DNA from: [Flavobacterium] thermophilum
GTDB lineage: Bacteria > Bacillota > Bacilli > Bacillales > Anoxybacillaceae
DNA length: 64,000 bases
NCBI GenBank assembly: GCA_900450595.1
Contig: UGGS01000001.1
Span: 372,001 to 436,000, forward strand
Direction of reading: 5' to 3'
In this document: positions 36,096 to 49,641 of the stretch, piece by piece
Layout of the letters: each line of letters opens with the position of its first letter
Position numbering within the stretch: the stretch's first letter is position 1
Notes under the pieces: generated by a model
Told to the model about the DNA's origin: nothing
Database searches by the model: none
Seen by the model: the letters and a program-made list of their open reading frames with translations, nothing else
Program-made: the position numbers and the translations under genes

Positions 36096-37247
36096 ATGTT
36101 GAAATATATTAGTATATTAGGGGCGAGCGGATCGATCGGCCAGCAAACGCTCGATGTCATGCGCGCTCATCCGGACAAGTTTCGTCTGGCGGCGGCATCG
36201 GTTGGGAAAAATGTGGAAGCGGCAAGAAAGCTGATTGCTGAGTTTTCCCCTGTTCTTGTCGCTGTCACCGACCGAGACGCTTACGAAGTGCTTCGCTGCG
36301 AGTACAGCGGGCGGACTGCAGTCGTGTACGGAGAGGAAGGGTTGGTGGAGGCGGCTATTTGCCCGCAGGCGGACGTCGTTGTCACCGCCGTCGTCGGCAG
36401 CGTCGGCCTCGTGCCGACATTAAAAGCGATTGAAGCCGGGAAGACGATCGCTCTCGCCAATAAAGAGACGCTTGTCGTTGCCGGGCATCTTGTCACGGCG
36501 GCAGCCAAGCGGCGCGGTGTGCCGCTGTTGCCGGTTGACAGCGAGCATTCCGCCATTTTTCAATGCTTGCAAGGGGAAAAGCGTGAACACGTGGAGAAGC
36601 TGATTCTGACCGCGTCGGGCGGGAGCTTTCGCGATCGGACGCGCGAAGAGCTCGCTCATGTGACGGTCGAAGAAGCGCTTCGCCATCCGAATTGGTCGAT
36701 GGGGGCGAAAATTACGATTGATTCCGCCACAATGATGAACAAAGGGTTTGAAGTCATTGAAGCGCATTGGCTGTTTGGGCTGCCGTATGAGCGGATCGAG
36801 GTCGTGCTGCACCGAGAAAGCGTCATCCATTCGCTCGTCGAGTTTCGCGACACGAGCATCTTAGCCCAGTTGGGCACGCCGGATATGCGCATCCCGATTC
36901 AATACGCGCTCGCCTATCCGGAGCGGCTGCCGCTTGCGGCGGCCAAGCCGCTCGATTTGGCTGCGCTTGGGGCGCTCCATTTCGCCCCGGTCGATTTTGA
37001 CCGTTACCGCTGCCTCCGCTTTGCCTATGAAGCTGGAAAACGCGGCGGCTCGCTGCCGACGGTGTTGAATGCCGCCAATGAGGAAGCGGTGGCGGCGTTT
37101 TTAGCCGGACGCATTCCGTTTTTGGCCATCGAGGAGTGGATCGAGCGCGCTCTTGAGCGCCATCAGCCGGTGGACGATCCGCAGCTTGAAGAGATTCGCG
37201 AAATTGACGCGGATGTGCGCGCTTATGTCCGCTCACTATTAGCATAA
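36096..37247 (+). CDS. dxr: 1-deoxy-D-xylulose 5-phosphate reductoisomerase
   Basis: Second enzyme of the MEP isoprenoid pathway; converts DXP to MEP with NADPH. It has 383 residues from ATG 36096; TTG 36099 is nearly as likely and GTG 36090 overlaps the ribosome site GAGGAG. The NADPH loop [11 protein letters not shown] is at the start. [29 protein letters not shown] and [19 protein letters not shown] hold the metal and substrate ligands. Confidence 0.97.
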   Translation: MLKYISILGASGSIGQQTLDVMRAHPDKFRLAAASVGKNVEAARKLIAEFSPVLVAVTDRDAYEVLRCEYSGRTAVVYGEEGLVEAAICPQADVVVTAVVGSVGLVPTLKAIEAGKTIALANKETLVVAGHLVTAAAKRRGVPLLPVDSEHSAIFQCLQGEKREHVEKLILTASGGSFRDRTREELAHVTVEEALRHPNWSMGAKITIDSATMMNKGFEVIEAHWLFGLPYERIEVVLHRESVIHSLVEFRDTSILAQLGTPDMRIPIQYALAYPERLPLAAAKPLDLAALGALHFAPVDFDRYRCLRFAYEAGKRGGSLPTVLNAANEEAVAAFLAGRIPFLAIEEWIERALERHQPVDDPQLEEIREIDADVRAYVRSLLA

Positions 37248-37261
37248 AGGTGGTTGAAACG

Positions 37262-38515
37262 TTGGAATCGATTATTTCGTTTATTGTTGTCTTCGGCGCT
37301 CTCGTCTTTTTTCACGAGCTCGGGCATTTGCTGCTGGCCAAACGGGCCGGCATTTTGTGCCGCGAGTTTGCCATCGGGTTCGGACCGAAAGTGTTTTCGT
37401 TTAAGAAAAGCGAAACGGTGTATACGATCCGGCTTTTGCCGCTTGGCGGTTTCGTCCGCATGGCCGGCGAAGACCCGGAAACGATCGAGCTGAAGCGCGG
37501 GCAAGTCGTCGGTCTTTTGCTTGACAGTGAAGGACGGGTGGAAAAAATCGTCCTCAACCATAAGGACGATTATCCGAACATTCGGGTCGTTGAGGTGGAA
37601 GACGCTGATTTGGAGCATGGCATGTATGTCACCGGCTATGCCGACGGCGAGCGGCTGGAGCGGTTTGCGGTGAAAGAACCGGCGTTTTTTGTCGTCGACC
37701 GCCAAGAAATTCAAATCGCCCCGTACCACCGCCAATTTGCGGCAAAAACGCTCGGGCAGCGGACGATGACGATTTTGGCCGGCCCGCTCGCCAACTTTCT
37801 ATTGGCCGTCCTCGTCTTTATCATCATCGGCCTTTTGCAAGGCTACCCGGTCGACAAGCCGGTCATCGGCGAGCTGACGCCGGATGGAGCGGCGCGCGCG
37901 GCGGGGTTGAAGCAAGGGGATGAGGTCATCGCCATCAACGGCGAACGGATGGAAACGTGGACGGAAATCGTCAACACGATTCGCGCTCATCCAGAGGAGC
38001 CGCTGGAGTTTCAAATTGAGCGGAACGGGAAAGACATGAGCGTGACCGTCACCCCGGAAGCGAAAACGATTCAAGGGGAGACGATCGGCTTAATCGGCGT
38101 CTATCAGCCGATGGAAAAATCGGTGTTCGGCTCCGTAAAGCAAGGGCTGGTCGAGACGTATTACTGGACGAGGGAAATTGCAACAGGGCTCGTTCAATTG
38201 ATCACCGGCCAGTTTCAGCTTGACATGCTGTCAGGCCCGGTCGGCATCGCTGTATCGACTGGCAAGGTGGCGGAGTCCGGGATCTACTACTTGATGAAAT
38301 GGGGCGCGATTTTAAGCATCAACCTCGGGATTGTCAACTTGTTGCCATTGCCGGCGCTAGACGGCGGGCGGCTCCTCTTTTTCGCCATTGAAGCCGTGCG
38401 CGGCAAGCCGGTCGACCGGCAAAAAGAAGGAATGGTCCATTTTATCGGTTTCGCCTTGCTTATGTTGCTGATGCTTGTCGTCACATGGAACGACATTCAA
38501 AAATTTTTCCTATAA
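37262..38515 (+). CDS. rseP: Site-2 intramembrane metalloprotease RseP (RasP)
   Basis: Cleaves anti-sigma factors and remnant signal peptides within the membrane. It has 417 residues from TTG 37262, 8 bases after AAAGGTGG; GTG 37250 overlaps that site. The zinc motif HELGH is at H18-H22. A PDZ domain (about 190-270, with PDGAARAAGLKQGDEVIAINGE) precedes the second catalytic helix, NLLPLPALDGGRL. About four membrane helices are present. Its place after dxr and before proS is conserved. Confidence 0.95.
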   Translation: MESIISFIVVFGALVFFHELGHLLLAKRAGILCREFAIGFGPKVFSFKKSETVYTIRLLPLGGFVRMAGEDPETIELKRGQVVGLLLDSEGRVEKIVLNHKDDYPNIRVVEVEDADLEHGMYVTGYADGERLERFAVKEPAFFVVDRQEIQIAPYHRQFAAKTLGQRTMTILAGPLANFLLAVLVFIIIGLLQGYPVDKPVIGELTPDGAARAAGLKQGDEVIAINGERMETWTEIVNTIRAHPEEPLEFQIERNGKDMSVTVTPEAKTIQGETIGLIGVYQPMEKSVFGSVKQGLVETYYWTREIATGLVQLITGQFQLDMLSGPVGIAVSTGKVAESGIYYLMKWGAILSINLGIVNLLPLPALDGGRLLFFAIEAVRGKPVDRQKEGMVHFIGFALLMLLMLVVTWNDIQKFFL

Positions 38516-38541
38516 AGAGAGAGAGAATGAGGTGGCTGTGA

Positions 38542-40245
<1,704 letters not shown>

Positions 40246-40252
40246 ACGAACG

Positions 40253-40296
40253 GCGCCGGCGAAAAAGAACGAGTTTCTTTTCCGTCGGCGCTTTTT
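40253..40296 (+). terminator. Rho-independent terminator after proS
   Basis: GCGCCGGCGAAAAAGAA and TTTCTTTTCCGTCGGCGC form a long stem (about 16 pairs, one G-T and one mismatch), followed by TTTTT. Confidence 0.85.
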
Positions 40297-40306
40297 GGCG
40301 TTTGTA

Positions 40307-40315
40307 TGGTATGAT
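40307..40315 (+). promoter_or_regulatory. Possible extended -10 promoter of polC
   Basis: TGG followed by TATGAT (40310-40315); no good -35 is visible. It sits between the proS terminator and polC. Confidence 0.35.
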
Positions 40316-40350
40316 TAGAAAGAGAAACGATTTCGTTGAGAGGGGAAATC

Positions 40351-43300
40351 ATGGCCACGAAAGAACAAAAAGAGCGGTTTTTCGTTTTGCTTGAGCAACT
40401 GAAGATGACGTCGGATGAATGGATGCCGTATTTCCGTGATGCGTTCATTCGCAAAGTCGTGATTGATAAAGAAGAAAAAAGCTGGCATTTCTATTTTCAG
40501 TTCGCCAACGTGCTGCCGGCCGAGGTGTACAAATCGTTTACGGACCGCTTGGCGGCTGCTTTCCGCCATATCGCTACCATCCGGTATACGATTGATGTCG
40601 AATCGCCGCGCGTAACGGAAGACGATGTGCGGGCGTACTGGCCGCTTTGCCTCGCCGAGCTGCAAGAAGGCGTCTCGCCGCTTGTCGATTTGCTGAGCCG
40701 GCAGACGCCGGCGGTGAAAGGGAACAAGCTCGTTGTCACCGCCCGCCACGAGGCGGAGGCGCTGGCTGTCAAACGGCGGTTTGCGCAAAAAATCGCCGCG
40801 ATTTACGCGTCGTTCGGTTTTCCGCCGCTTCAGCTGGAAGTCGACGTGCAACCGGCTGAGCAGGAAATGGAGCAGTTTTTGGCGCAAAAGCAGCAAGAAG
40901 ATGAAGAGCGGGCGTTGGCGGTGCTGACCGATATGGCAAAAGAAGAGGAAAAGGCAGCAGCGGCTTCTCCATCCGGCCCGCTCGTCATCGGCTACCCGAT
41001 CCGCGACGAGGAGCCAGTGCGTCCGCTTGAGACGATCGTTGAGGAAGAGCGGCGCGTTGTGGTGCAAGGGTATGTGTTTGACGCTGAGGTGAGCGAGCTC
41101 AAAAGCGGCCGCACGCTGTTGACCATGAAAATCACCGATTACACGAACTCGATTTTAGTCAAAATGTTCTCGCGCGACAAAGAGGACGCCGAGCTCATGA
41201 GCGGCGTCAAAAAAGGCATGTGGGTGAAAGTGCGCGGCAGCGTGCAAAACGACACATTCGTCCGCGATTTGGTCATCATCGCCAACGATTTGAACGAAAT
41301 CGCTGCAAACGAACGGCAAGATACAGCGCCCGAAGGGGAAAAGAGGGTCGAGCTCCATTTGCATACCCCGATGAGCCAAATGGACGCGGTTACCTCGGTG
41401 ACAAAACTCATCGAACAAGCGAAAAAATGGGGTCATCCGGCGATCGCCGTCACCGACCATGCCGTTGTTCAGTCGTTTCCGGAGGCCTACAGCGCGGCGA
41501 AAAAACACGGCATGAAGGTCATTTACGGCCTTGAGGCGTACATCGTCGACGATGGCGTGCCGATCGCCTACAATGAAACGCACCGCCGTCTTTCGGAGGA
41601 GACGTACGTCGTCTTTGACGTTGAAACGACCGGGCTGTCGGCTGTGTACAATACGATCATTGAGCTGGCGGCCGTCAAAATCAAAGACGGCGAGATCATC
41701 GACCGGTTTATGTCCTTTGCCAATCCGGGACATCCGCTGTCCGTGACGACGATGGAATTGACCGGAATCACGGACGAAATGGTGAAAGACGCTCCGCAGC
41801 CGGATGAGGTGCTGGCCCGTTTTGTTGACTGGATTGGCGATGCGACGCTTGTGGCCCATAACGCCAGCTTTGACATCGGGTTTTTAAACGCAGGCCTCGC
41901 CCGCATGGGACGCGGCAAGCTCACCAATCCGGTCATTGACACGCTTGAACTCGCCCGCTTTTTGTATCCGGATTTGAAAAACCACCGGCTGAACACGCTT
42001 TGCAAAAAGTTCGACATTGAACTGACCCAGCACCACCGCGCCATCTACGACGCGGAGGCAACCGGGCATTTGCTTATGCGGCTATTGAAGGAAGCGGAAG
42101 AGCGCAGCATACTGTTTCATGACGAATTAAACAGCCGCACGCACAGCGATGCGTCGTACCGCCTGGCGCGCCCGTTCCATGCGACGCTGTTGGCGCAAAA
42201 CGACATCGGGCTGAAAAACTTGTTCAAGCTCGTCTCGCTGTCGCACATCGATTATTTTCACCGCGTGCCGCGCATCCCGCGCTCCGTGCTGGTCAAGCAT
42301 CGTGAAGGGCTGCTCGTTGGCTCGGGCTGCGACAAAGGCGAGCTGTTTGACAACTTGATCCAAAAGGCGCCGGAGGAAGTCGAAGACATCGCCCGCTTTT
42401 ACGATTTTCTTGAGGTGCATCCGCCCGAGGTGTACAAGCCGCTCATTGAAATGGATTACGTCAAAGATGAAGAGATGATCCAAAACATCATCCGCAGCAT
42501 CGTCGCCCTTGGCGAAAAGCTCAACATTCCGGTCGTCGCCACCGGCAACGTCCATTATTTAAATCCGGAGGACAAAATTTACCGGAAAATTTTAATCCAT
42601 TCGCAAGGCGGGGCGAACCCGCTCAACCGGCATGAGCTGCCGGATGTGTATTTCCGCACGACGAACGAAATGCTGGATTGCTTCTCGTTTTTAGGGCCGG
42701 AAAAAGCGAAAGAAATCGTCGTCGACAACACACAAAAAATCGCTTCGTTAATCGGTGAAGTGAAGCCGATCAAGGATGAGCTGTACACGCCGCGCATCGA
42801 AGGGGCGGACGAGGAAATCAAGGAAATGAGCTACCGGCGGGCGAAAGAAATTTACGGAGACCCGCTGCCGAAACTTGTTGAGGAGCGGCTTGAAAAAGAG
42901 CTGAAGAGCATTATCGGCCACGGATTTGCCGTCATTTACTTAATTTCGCATAAGCTCGTCAAAAAGTCGCTCGATGACGGCTACCTTGTCGGGTCGCGCG
43001 GCTCGGTCGGCTCATCGTTTGTCGCGACGATGACGGAAATTACCGAGGTGAACCCGCTGCCGCCGCATTACGTCTGCCCGAACTGCAAACATTCCGAGTT
43101 TTTTAATGACGGTTCGGTCGGGTCGGGCTTTGACTTGCCGGATCAAAACTGCCCGCAATGCGGGACGAAATACAAAAAAGACGGGCATGACATCCCGTTT
43201 GAGACGTTCCTCGGCTTTAAAGGCGACAAAGTGCCGGATATCGATTTGAACTTCTCCGGCGAGTACCAGTCGCGCGCCCACAACTATACGAAAGTGCTGT

Positions 43301-44655
43301 TTGGCGAAGACAACGTCTACCGCGCCGGAACGATCGGCACGGTCGCCGACAAAACGGCGTACGGGTTTGTGAAAGGCTATGCGAGCGACCATAACTTAGA
43401 GCTGCGCGGCGCGGAAATCGACCGTCTGGCGGCCGGCTGCACCGGAGTGAAGCGGACGACTGGGCAACACCCTGGAGGCATTATCGTCGTTCCCGATTAT
43501 ATGGAAATTTACGACTTTACGCCGATCCAATATCCAGCCGATGATACGTCATCGGAATGGCGGACGACCCATTTTGACTTCCACTCGATTCATGACAATT
43601 TATTGAAGCTCGATATTCTTGGGCACGACGATCCGACGGTCATCCGCATGCTGCAAGATTTAAGCGGCATCGATCCGAAAACGATCCCGACCGACGACCC
43701 GGACGTGATGGGCATTTTCAGCAGCACCGAGCCGCTTGGCGTTACGCCGGAGCAAATTATGTGCAACGTCGGCACGATCGGCATCCCGGAATTCGGCACG
43801 CGCTTTGTCCGGCAAATGCTCGAAGAAACGAAGCCGAAAACATTTTCCGAGCTCGTGCAAATTTCCGGTTTGTCGCACGGCACCGATGTATGGCTTGGCA
43901 ACGCGCAAGAACTCATTCAAAATGGCACGTGCACGCTTTCTGAGGTGATCGGCTGCCGCGACGACATTATGGTCTATCTCATTTACCGCGGGCTTGAGCC
44001 GTCGCTGGCGTTTAAAATTATGGAATCGGTGCGCAAAGGGAAAGGATTGACGCCGGAATTTGAGGCGGAGATGCGCAAGCATAACGTGCCGGAATGGTAC
44101 ATCGACTCGTGCAAAAAAATCAAATACATGTTCCCGAAAGCGCACGCGGCGGCCTACGTGTTGATGGCGGTGCGCATCGCCTACTTCAAGGTGCACCATC
44201 CGCTTTTGTATTACGCGTCGTACTTTACGGTGCGGGCGGAGGACTTTGACCTTGATGCCATGATCAAAGGATCAGCCGCCATTCGCAAGCGGATTGAGGA
44301 AATCAACGCCAAAGGCATTCAGGCGACGGCGAAAGAGAAAAGCTTGCTCACGGTGCTGGAAGTGGCGCTGGAAATGTGCGAGCGCGGCTTTTCCTTTAAA
44401 AATATCGACTTGTACCGCTCGCAGGCGACCGAATTTGTCATTGACGGCAACTCGCTTATTCCGCCGTTTAACGCCATCCCGGGGCTCGGGACGAACGTGG
44501 CGCAAAACATTGTGCGCGCCCGCGAAGAAGGGGAGTTTTTGTCAAAAGAAGATTTGCAGCAGCGCGGCAAAGTGTCGAAAACGCTGCTTGAGTATCTCGA
44601 AAGCCGCGGCTGCCTCGACTCGCTTCCGGATCATAACCAGCTGTCCTTGTTCTGA
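40351..44655 (+). CDS. polC: DNA polymerase III alpha subunit, PolC type
   Basis: Main replicative polymerase of Firmicutes. It has 1434 residues from ATG 40351 after GAGGGGAAA; the frame opens at 40336. An N-terminal tau-binding part and an OB fold (about 230-320) are followed by a PHP domain (about 330-420) interrupted by the proofreading exonuclease, with D423 and E425 in FDVETTGLS. The polymerase has a zinc finger (CPNCKH near 909, CPQCG) and catalytic D963 and D965 in [11 protein letters not shown]. It ends with NQLSLF, the sliding-clamp-binding tail. Confidence 0.98.
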   Translation: MATKEQKERFFVLLEQLKMTSDEWMPYFRDAFIRKVVIDKEEKSWHFYFQFANVLPAEVYKSFTDRLAAAFRHIATIRYTIDVESPRVTEDDVRAYWPLCLAELQEGVSPLVDLLSRQTPAVKGNKLVVTARHEAEALAVKRRFAQKIAAIYASFGFPPLQLEVDVQPAEQEMEQFLAQKQQEDEERALAVLTDMAKEEEKAAAASPSGPLVIGYPIRDEEPVRPLETIVEEERRVVVQGYVFDAEVSELKSGRTLLTMKITDYTNSILVKMFSRDKEDAELMSGVKKGMWVKVRGSVQNDTFVRDLVIIANDLNEIAANERQDTAPEGEKRVELHLHTPMSQMDAVTSVTKLIEQAKKWGHPAIAVTDHAVVQSFPEAYSAAKKHGMKVIYGLEAYIVDDGVPIAYNETHRRLSEETYVVFDVETTGLSAVYNTIIELAAVKIKDGEIIDRFMSFANPGHPLSVTTMELTGITDEMVKDAPQPDEVLARFVDWIGDATLVAHNASFDIGFLNAGLARMGRGKLTNPVIDTLELARFLYPDLKNHRLNTLCKKFDIELTQHHRAIYDAEATGHLLMRLLKEAEERSILFHDELNSRTHSDASYRLARPFHATLLAQNDIGLKNLFKLVSLSHIDYFHRVPRIPRSVLVKHREGLLVGSGCDKGELFDNLIQKAPEEVEDIARFYDFLEVHPPEVYKPLIEMDYVKDEEMIQNIIRSIVALGEKLNIPVVATGNVHYLNPEDKIYRKILIHSQGGANPLNRHELPDVYFRTTNEMLDCFSFLGPEKAKEIVVDNTQKIASLIGEVKPIKDELYTPRIEGADEEIKEMSYRRAKEIYGDPLPKLVEERLEKELKSIIGHGFAVIYLISHKLVKKSLDDGYLVGSRGSVGSSFVATMTEITEVNPLPPHYVCPNCKHSEFFNDGSVGSGFDLPDQNCPQCGTKYKKDGHDIPFETFLGFKGDKVPDIDLNFSGEYQSRAHNYTKVLFGEDNVYRAGTIGTVADKTAYGFVKGYASDHNLELRGAEIDRLAAGCTGVKRTTGQHPGGIIVVPDYMEIYDFTPIQYPADDTSSEWRTTHFDFHSIHDNLLKLDILGHDDPTVIRMLQDLSGIDPKTIPTDDPDVMGIFSSTEPLGVTPEQIMCNVGTIGIPEFGTRFVRQMLEETKPKTFSELVQISGLSHGTDVWLGNAQELIQNGTCTLSEVIGCRDDIMVYLIYRGLEPSLAFKIMESVRKGKGLTPEFEAEMRKHNVPEWYIDSCKKIKYMFPKAHAAAYVLMAVRIAYFKVHHPLLYYASYFTVRAEDFDLDAMIKGSAAIRKRIEEINAKGIQATAKEKSLLTVLEVALEMCERGFSFKNIDLYRSQATEFVIDGNSLIPPFNAIPGLGTNVAQNIVRAREEGEFLSKEDLQQRGKVSKTLLEYLESRGCLDSLPDHNQLSLF

Positions 44656-44669
44656 CGGACGGTTTTTCG

Positions 44670-44698
44670 TTGCAATATATTTCCCAATGTGTTATAGT
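44670..44698 (+). promoter_or_regulatory. Promoter of the rimP-nusA-infB operon
   Basis: TTGCAA (44670-44675), a 17-base spacer and TATAGT (44693-44698) with TGT before the -10. This is one of the best SigA matches in the window. It lies about 160 bases before rimP, leaving a long leader. Confidence 0.68.
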
Positions 44699-44729
44699 TT
44701 TAGTGGAATTGGCAAAGATAATGGCAAAC

Positions 44730-44815
44730 AAAGAGTGGGGAAACCCACTCTTTCGTCTTGAATGAGCATCGGTCTTTCCGTCTTTCGTTCATTCCCCGCC
44801 TTGTGCAGGGGATTT
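44730..44815 (+). ncRNA. Structured leader before rimP
   Basis: AAAGAGTGGG (44730-44739) and CCCACTCTTT (44744-44753) form a perfect 10-pair stem capped by GAAA. Next, GAATGA can pair with TCATTC, and CCCC with GGGG (the second arm before ATTTTC). The T tracts are short, so termination is possible but weak. The leader could attenuate the operon, for example through NusA feedback; this is inference. Confidence 0.5.
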
Positions 44816-44859
44816 TCTCATTATGCAGCATGCAGCCTTGCCCAGTAAGGAGGAACACG

Positions 44860-45333
44860 ATGAGCAAAAAAGTGACAGAAACGGTTGAACAGCTTGTCGC
44901 GCCGATTTTGGACGAAATGGGGCTCGAGCTGGTGGACATCGAGTATGTGAAAGAAGGAAAAAACTGGTTTTTGCGCGTCTTTATTGATTCAGACACCGGC
45001 GTGGACATCGAACAGTGCGGCGTCGTCAGTGAAAGACTAAGCGAAAAGCTCGACGAGGTCGACCCGATTCCGCACAACTATTTTTTAGAAGTGTCATCGC
45101 CGGGAGCGGAGCGGCCGTTAAAAAATGAAAAAGATTTTGTAAGAGCAATTGGGAAAAATGTATATATCAAAACATACGAGCCGATTGCAGGAGAAAAGCA
45201 GTTTGAAGGGGAATTGACCGCTTTTGACGGGACGACCGTGACGCTGTCGGTCAAAGACCGCGGGCGGCAAAAAACGGTCGCCATTCCGTATGAAAAAGTG
45301 GCGAGCGCTAGATTAGCCGTCATTTTCTCTTAA
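44860..45333 (+). CDS. rimP: Ribosome maturation factor RimP (YlxS)
   Basis: Helps assemble the 30S head. It has 157 residues from ATG 44860 after AAGGAGG; the frame opens at 44758 in the leader. The N-terminal alpha/beta domain with [18 protein letters not shown] and the motif [14 protein letters not shown] (about 75-88) identify RimP. The C-terminal SH3-like barrel follows. It is the first gene of the rimP-nusA-rnpM-ylxQ-infB operon. Confidence 0.95.
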   Translation: MSKKVTETVEQLVAPILDEMGLELVDIEYVKEGKNWFLRVFIDSDTGVDIEQCGVVSERLSEKLDEVDPIPHNYFLEVSSPGAERPLKNEKDFVRAIGKNVYIKTYEPIAGEKQFEGELTAFDGTTVTLSVKDRGRQKTVAIPYEKVASARLAVIFS

Positions 45334-45357
45334 TGATAAAAGGGGGATTTTCGTTTC

Positions 45358-46509
45358 ATGAACACGCAGTTGCTTGAGGCGTTAGCCGATCTGATGCGGG
45401 AAAAAGGCATCAGCAAAGAAGTGATTATGGAAGCCATTGAAGCGGCGCTCGTTTCCGCGTACAAGCGCAATTTCGGCCAAGCGCAAAACGTGCGCGTCGA
45501 TTTAAATATGGAAACAGGGACGATCCGCGTGCTCGCCCGCAAAGACGTCGTCGAAGAGGTGACCGATCCGCGTCTTGAAATTTCGCTTGAGGAGGCGCAG
45601 CGGATCAATCCGAACTATCAAATCGGCGATGTCGTCGAATTGGAAGTGACGCCGCGCGATTTCGGGCGCATCGCTGCGCAAACAGCGAAACAAGTCGTGA
45701 CCCAGCGCGTGCGTGAAGCGGAGCGGAGCATCATCTACGCCGAATTTGTCGACCGCGAAGAGGACATTATGACCGGCATCGTCCAGCGCATTGACCCGCG
45801 TTTTGTCTATGTCAGCCTCGGCAAGGCGGAGGCGCTTTTGCCGGCGAACGAACAAATGCCGAATGAAACGTACAAACCGCACGATCGGCTGAAAGTGTAC
45901 ATTACGAAAGTGGAAAAGACGACAAAAGGGCCGCAAATTTTCGTCTCCCGCACTCATCCGGGCTTGCTGAAGCGGCTGTTTGAGCTTGAGGTGCCGGAAA
46001 TTTACGACGGGACGGTTGAAATCAAGTCGATCGCCCGCGAAGCCGGCGATCGTTCCAAAATTTCCGTCCATTCCGACAATCCGGAAGTCGATCCGGTTGG
46101 CGCCTGCGTCGGGCCAAAAGGGCAGCGCGTCCAGGCGATCGTCGACGAGCTGAACGGGGAAAAAATTGATATCGTCCGCTGGTCGGCCGACCCGGTGGAG
46201 TTTGTCGCCAATGCGTTAAGCCCAGCGAAAGTGCTGCGCGTCATCGTCAATGAAGAGCAAAGGGCGACGACCGTCATCGTTCCGGACTACCAGCTGTCGC
46301 TCGCTATCGGCAAACGCGGGCAAAACGCCCGTCTGGCGGCAAAATTGACCGGCTGGAAAATCGATATTAAAAGCGAGTCCGAGGCGCGGGACATGGGCAT
46401 TGATCCGTATGCGCCATCCACTTCGCTTGATTTCAACGGCGCGGCGGCCGATAATGAAAATAGTGATGAGAACGTCCAATCATTCGATGCATCGGCGGAA
46501 ATCGAGTGA
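45358..46509 (+). CDS. nusA: Transcription termination/antitermination factor NusA
   Basis: Binds RNA polymerase and nascent RNA, promoting pausing and termination. It has 383 residues. The N-terminal polymerase-binding domain (about 1-125) is followed by an S1 domain ([23 protein letters not shown]), then KH1 ([20 protein letters not shown]) and KH2 ([24 protein letters not shown]). As usual in Firmicutes, the acidic repeats of E. coli NusA are absent; a short acidic tail ends it. Confidence 0.97.
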   Translation: MNTQLLEALADLMREKGISKEVIMEAIEAALVSAYKRNFGQAQNVRVDLNMETGTIRVLARKDVVEEVTDPRLEISLEEAQRINPNYQIGDVVELEVTPRDFGRIAAQTAKQVVTQRVREAERSIIYAEFVDREEDIMTGIVQRIDPRFVYVSLGKAEALLPANEQMPNETYKPHDRLKVYITKVEKTTKGPQIFVSRTHPGLLKRLFELEVPEIYDGTVEIKSIAREAGDRSKISVHSDNPEVDPVGACVGPKGQRVQAIVDELNGEKIDIVRWSADPVEFVANALSPAKVLRVIVNEEQRATTVIVPDYQLSLAIGKRGQNARLAAKLTGWKIDIKSESEARDMGIDPYAPSTSLDFNGAAADNENSDENVQSFDASAEIE

Positions 46510-46521
46510 GGGGGAATAGAA

Positions 46522-46806
46522 ATGGCAGCGCAAAAGAAAATTCCGTTGCGCAAATGCGTCGTCACTGGAGAGATGAAGCCAAAGCGGGAAATGGTGCGCA
46601 TCGTCCGCTCCAAAGAAGGAGAGGTGTCGATCGACCCGACCGGCAAAAAAGCGGGGCGGGGCGCGTATATTACCCTTGACCCGGATTGCATTTTACAGGC
46701 GAAAAAGAAAAACATTTTGGCCCGCCATTTAAAAGCCGACATCGCCGACTCGCTCTATGACGAGCTGCTTGCTTTGGCGAAAAAGGAGAAACAGGCAGGA
46801 CAATGA
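46522..46806 (+). CDS. rnpM: RNase P modulator RnpM (YlxR)
   Basis: Small basic protein of the YlxR family; in B. subtilis it binds RNase P RNA and modulates tRNA maturation. It has 94 residues. The motifs [21 protein letters not shown] and [12 protein letters not shown] (about 48-59) are diagnostic. Its stop overlaps ylxQ (ATGA). Confidence 0.93.
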
Positions 46807-47120
46807 AACAGAACCGCTGGGCATCGCTGTTAGGGTTGGCGCAGCGGGCCGGAAAAGTCGTTTCCGGAGAGGGACTTGTCGTCAAGGAAGTGCAACGGGG
46901 CAGGGCGCGGCTCGTGTTGCTTTCGGAAGATGCGTCGGCCAACACGGAAAAAAAAGTGACGGATAAATGTGCGTTTTATGGCGTCCCGCTTTGCAAAGTG
47001 CCGGACCGGTATGTGCTGGGCGGCGCGATCGGCAAAGACGCCCGCGTCGTCGTCGCCGTCACCGACGAAGGGTTCGCGCGCCAATTGCAAACGATGCTCG
47101 ACCGATCTTTATGGGGGTGA
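46803..47120 (+). CDS. ylxQ: L7Ae-family ribosomal/RNA-binding protein YlxQ
   Basis: K-turn RNA-binding protein of the L7Ae/L30e/S12e family; its cellular target is not well defined. It has 105 residues. [22 protein letters not shown] and [11 protein letters not shown] match the family core, and [20 protein letters not shown] its end. It overlaps rnpM by 4 bases and precedes infB by 4. Confidence 0.92.
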
Positions 47121-47124
47121 CTGT

Positions 47125-49350
47125 ATGTCAAAAATGCGTGTGTACGAATATGCGAAAAAACAGAACGTGCCAAGCAAGGACGTTATTCATAAATTGAAAG
47201 AAATGAACATTGAAGTAAACAATCATATGGCCATGCTCGAGGCCGATGTCGTCGAAAAGCTTGACCATCAATACCGCCCAAAGGCCGAAAAGAAAACCGA
47301 AACCAAAAATGAAAAGAAAGCGGAAAAGAAAACCGACAAGCCGAAGCGGCCGATGCCGGCGAAGACGGCCGATTTCTCGGATGAGGAAATTTTTGACGAT
47401 GTAAAAGAAGCGGCCAAGCCGGCCAAGAAAAAAGGGGCGGCGAAAGGGAAAGAAACAAAACGAACGGAGGTGCAGCAGCAAGAAAAGAAAGCGTTCCAAG
47501 CGGCGAAGAAGAAAGGAAAAGGGCCGGCGAAAGGGAAAAAACAAGCGGCTCCGGCCGCGAAGCAGGTGCCGCAGCCGGCGAAAAAAGAAAAAGAGCTGCC
47601 GAAGAAAATTACGTTCGAGGGTTCGCTCACCGTGGCCGAGCTGGCGAAAAAATTGGGCCGCGAGCCGTCGGAAATTATTAAAAAGCTGTTTATGCTTGGC
47701 GTGATGGCGACGATCAACCAAGACTTGGACAAAGATGCGATCGAGCTCATCTGCTCCGACTACGGCGTTGAAGTGGAGGAAAAGGTGACCATTGACGAAA
47801 CGAACTTTGAAGCGATTGAAATTGCCGATGCTCCGGAAGACCTGGTTGAACGGCCGCCGGTTGTCACGATCATGGGGCACGTCGACCATGGGAAAACGAC
47901 GCTTCTTGATGCGATCCGCCATTCGAAAGTGACTGAGCAAGAAGCGGGCGGCATTACGCAGCACATCGGCGCTTACCAAGTCACCGTCAATGACAAAAAA
48001 ATTACGTTCCTCGATACACCAGGCCATGAAGCGTTTACGACGATGCGGGCGCGCGGCGCGCAAGTGACCGATATCGTCATCCTTGTCGTCGCAGCCGATG
48101 ACGGGGTCATGCCGCAGACGGTTGAGGCGATCAACCATGCCAAGGCGGCAAACGTGCCGATCATCGTCGCCATTAACAAAATGGATAAACCGGAAGCGAA
48201 CCCGGACCGCGTCATGCAAGAGTTGATGGAGTACAACCTCGTTCCGGAAGAATGGGGCGGCGATACGATTTTCTGCAAGCTGTCAGCGAAAACGAAAGAG
48301 GGCCTCGATCATCTGTTGGAAATGATTTTGCTTGTCAGCGAGATGGAAGAATTAAAAGCCAATCCGAACCGGCGCGCGGTCGGAACGGTCATTGAAGCGA
48401 AGCTCGACAAAGGGCGCGGCCCGGTGGCGACGCTGCTCGTTCAAGCCGGCACGCTCAAAGTCGGCGATCCGATCGTCGTCGGCACGACGTACGGGCGTGT
48501 GCGGGCGATGGTCAATGACAGCGGGCGGCGCGTCAAGGAAGCGGGGCCGTCGATGCCGGTGGAAATTACCGGGCTGCACGACGTGCCGCAAGCCGGCGAC
48601 CGTTTCATGGTGTTTGAGGATGAGAAAAAGGCGCGGCAAATCGGGGAAGCGCGGGCGCAGCGGCAGCTGCAGGAGCAGCGGAGCGTGAAAACGCGCGTCA
48701 GCCTCGACGATTTGTTCGAACAAATCAAGCAAGGCGAAATGAAAGAGCTGAACTTGATCGTCAAAGCCGATGTTCAAGGATCGGTTGAGGCGCTGGTTGC
48801 CGCCTTGCAAAAAATCGATGTCGAAGGCGTGCGGGTGAAAATCATCCATGCGGCGGTCGGCGCCATCACCGAATCGGATATTTCACTGGCGACGGCATCG
48901 AACGCTATCGTCATTGGCTTTAACGTCCGCCCGGATGCGAATGCGAAGCGCGCCGCTGAATCGGAAAAAGTCGACATCCGCCTCCATCGCATCATTTACA
49001 ACGTCATTGAGGAAATTGAAGCGGCGATGAAAGGGATGCTCGACCCGGAATACGAAGAGAAAGTCATCGGCCAAGCGGAAGTGCGGCAAACGTTCAAAGT
49101 GTCCAAAGTTGGCACGATCGCCGGCTGCTATGTCACCGACGGCAAAATCACCCGCGACAGCAAAGTGCGCCTCATCCGCCAAGGCATCGTCGTGTACGAA
49201 GGCGAAATCGATTCGCTCAAACGGTATAAAGACGATGTGCGCGAAGTGGCGCAAGGATATGAGTGCGGCTTGACGATCAAAAACTTCAATGACATTAAAG
49301 AAGGGGACGTTATTGAAGCGTACGTCATGCAGGAAGTGGCTCGGGCATGA
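47125..49350 (+). CDS. infB: Translation initiation factor IF-2
   Basis: GTPase that brings initiator tRNA to the ribosome and joins subunits. It has 741 residues from ATG 47125, the length known for G. stearothermophilus IF2. The N-terminal helical domain [20 protein letters not shown] is followed by a Lys/Glu/Ala-rich linker (about 55-165). The G domain has GHVDHGKT at 251-258, DTPGHE and NKMD. Domains II, III and the fMet-binding C2 follow. The stop overlaps ylxP (ATGA). Confidence 0.98.
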   Translation: MSKMRVYEYAKKQNVPSKDVIHKLKEMNIEVNNHMAMLEADVVEKLDHQYRPKAEKKTETKNEKKAEKKTDKPKRPMPAKTADFSDEEIFDDVKEAAKPAKKKGAAKGKETKRTEVQQQEKKAFQAAKKKGKGPAKGKKQAAPAAKQVPQPAKKEKELPKKITFEGSLTVAELAKKLGREPSEIIKKLFMLGVMATINQDLDKDAIELICSDYGVEVEEKVTIDETNFEAIEIADAPEDLVERPPVVTIMGHVDHGKTTLLDAIRHSKVTEQEAGGITQHIGAYQVTVNDKKITFLDTPGHEAFTTMRARGAQVTDIVILVVAADDGVMPQTVEAINHAKAANVPIIVAINKMDKPEANPDRVMQELMEYNLVPEEWGGDTIFCKLSAKTKEGLDHLLEMILLVSEMEELKANPNRRAVGTVIEAKLDKGRGPVATLLVQAGTLKVGDPIVVGTTYGRVRAMVNDSGRRVKEAGPSMPVEITGLHDVPQAGDRFMVFEDEKKARQIGEARAQRQLQEQRSVKTRVSLDDLFEQIKQGEMKELNLIVKADVQGSVEALVAALQKIDVEGVRVKIIHAAVGAITESDISLATASNAIVIGFNVRPDANAKRAAESEKVDIRLHRIIYNVIEEIEAAMKGMLDPEYEEKVIGQAEVRQTFKVSKVGTIAGCYVTDGKITRDSKVRLIRQGIVVYEGEIDSLKRYKDDVREVAQGYECGLTIKNFNDIKEGDVIEAYVMQEVARA

Positions 49351-49625
49351 TCGGCTTTGCCGCATGCGAATGTCTCATTTATAACGCCCGCTCGCTGAAG
49401 GACAAACGGGCCGTCCTGCAGCGGGTGCTGACAAGGATTCGGCAAAAGTACAACGTCTCTGTGGCTGAACTCGATTATCAAGACGCATGGCAGCGGGCGA
49501 AAATCGGCCTTGTCGCCATCGCGTCGAGCCGAATGGCGGCTGAGCGGGAACTCGAGCGGGCCTTGGCCTTGATCGATTCGTTCCCCGAGTTGGAGCGGGC
49601 GTCCACATCATTTGAGTGGTTGTAA
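49347..49625 (+). CDS. ylxP: YlxP, DUF503 family protein
   Basis: Small conserved protein of unknown exact function, always near infB and rbfA in Firmicutes, which suggests a link to ribosome assembly. It has 92 residues. The segments [28 protein letters not shown] and [16 protein letters not shown] identify DUF503. It overlaps infB by 4 bases. Confidence 0.9.
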   Translation: MIGFAACECLIYNARSLKDKRAVLQRVLTRIRQKYNVSVAELDYQDAWQRAKIGLVAIASSRMAAERELERALALIDSFPELERASTSFEWL

Positions 49626-49641
49626 ATCGAGGTGATGGATG

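Noticed and set aside
47128..48219. 363-codon minus-strand frame opposite infB
   Set aside because: Shadow frame; Phe/Arg/Leu-rich because it is antisense to the Lys/Glu/Ala-rich IF2 linker. No ribosome site.
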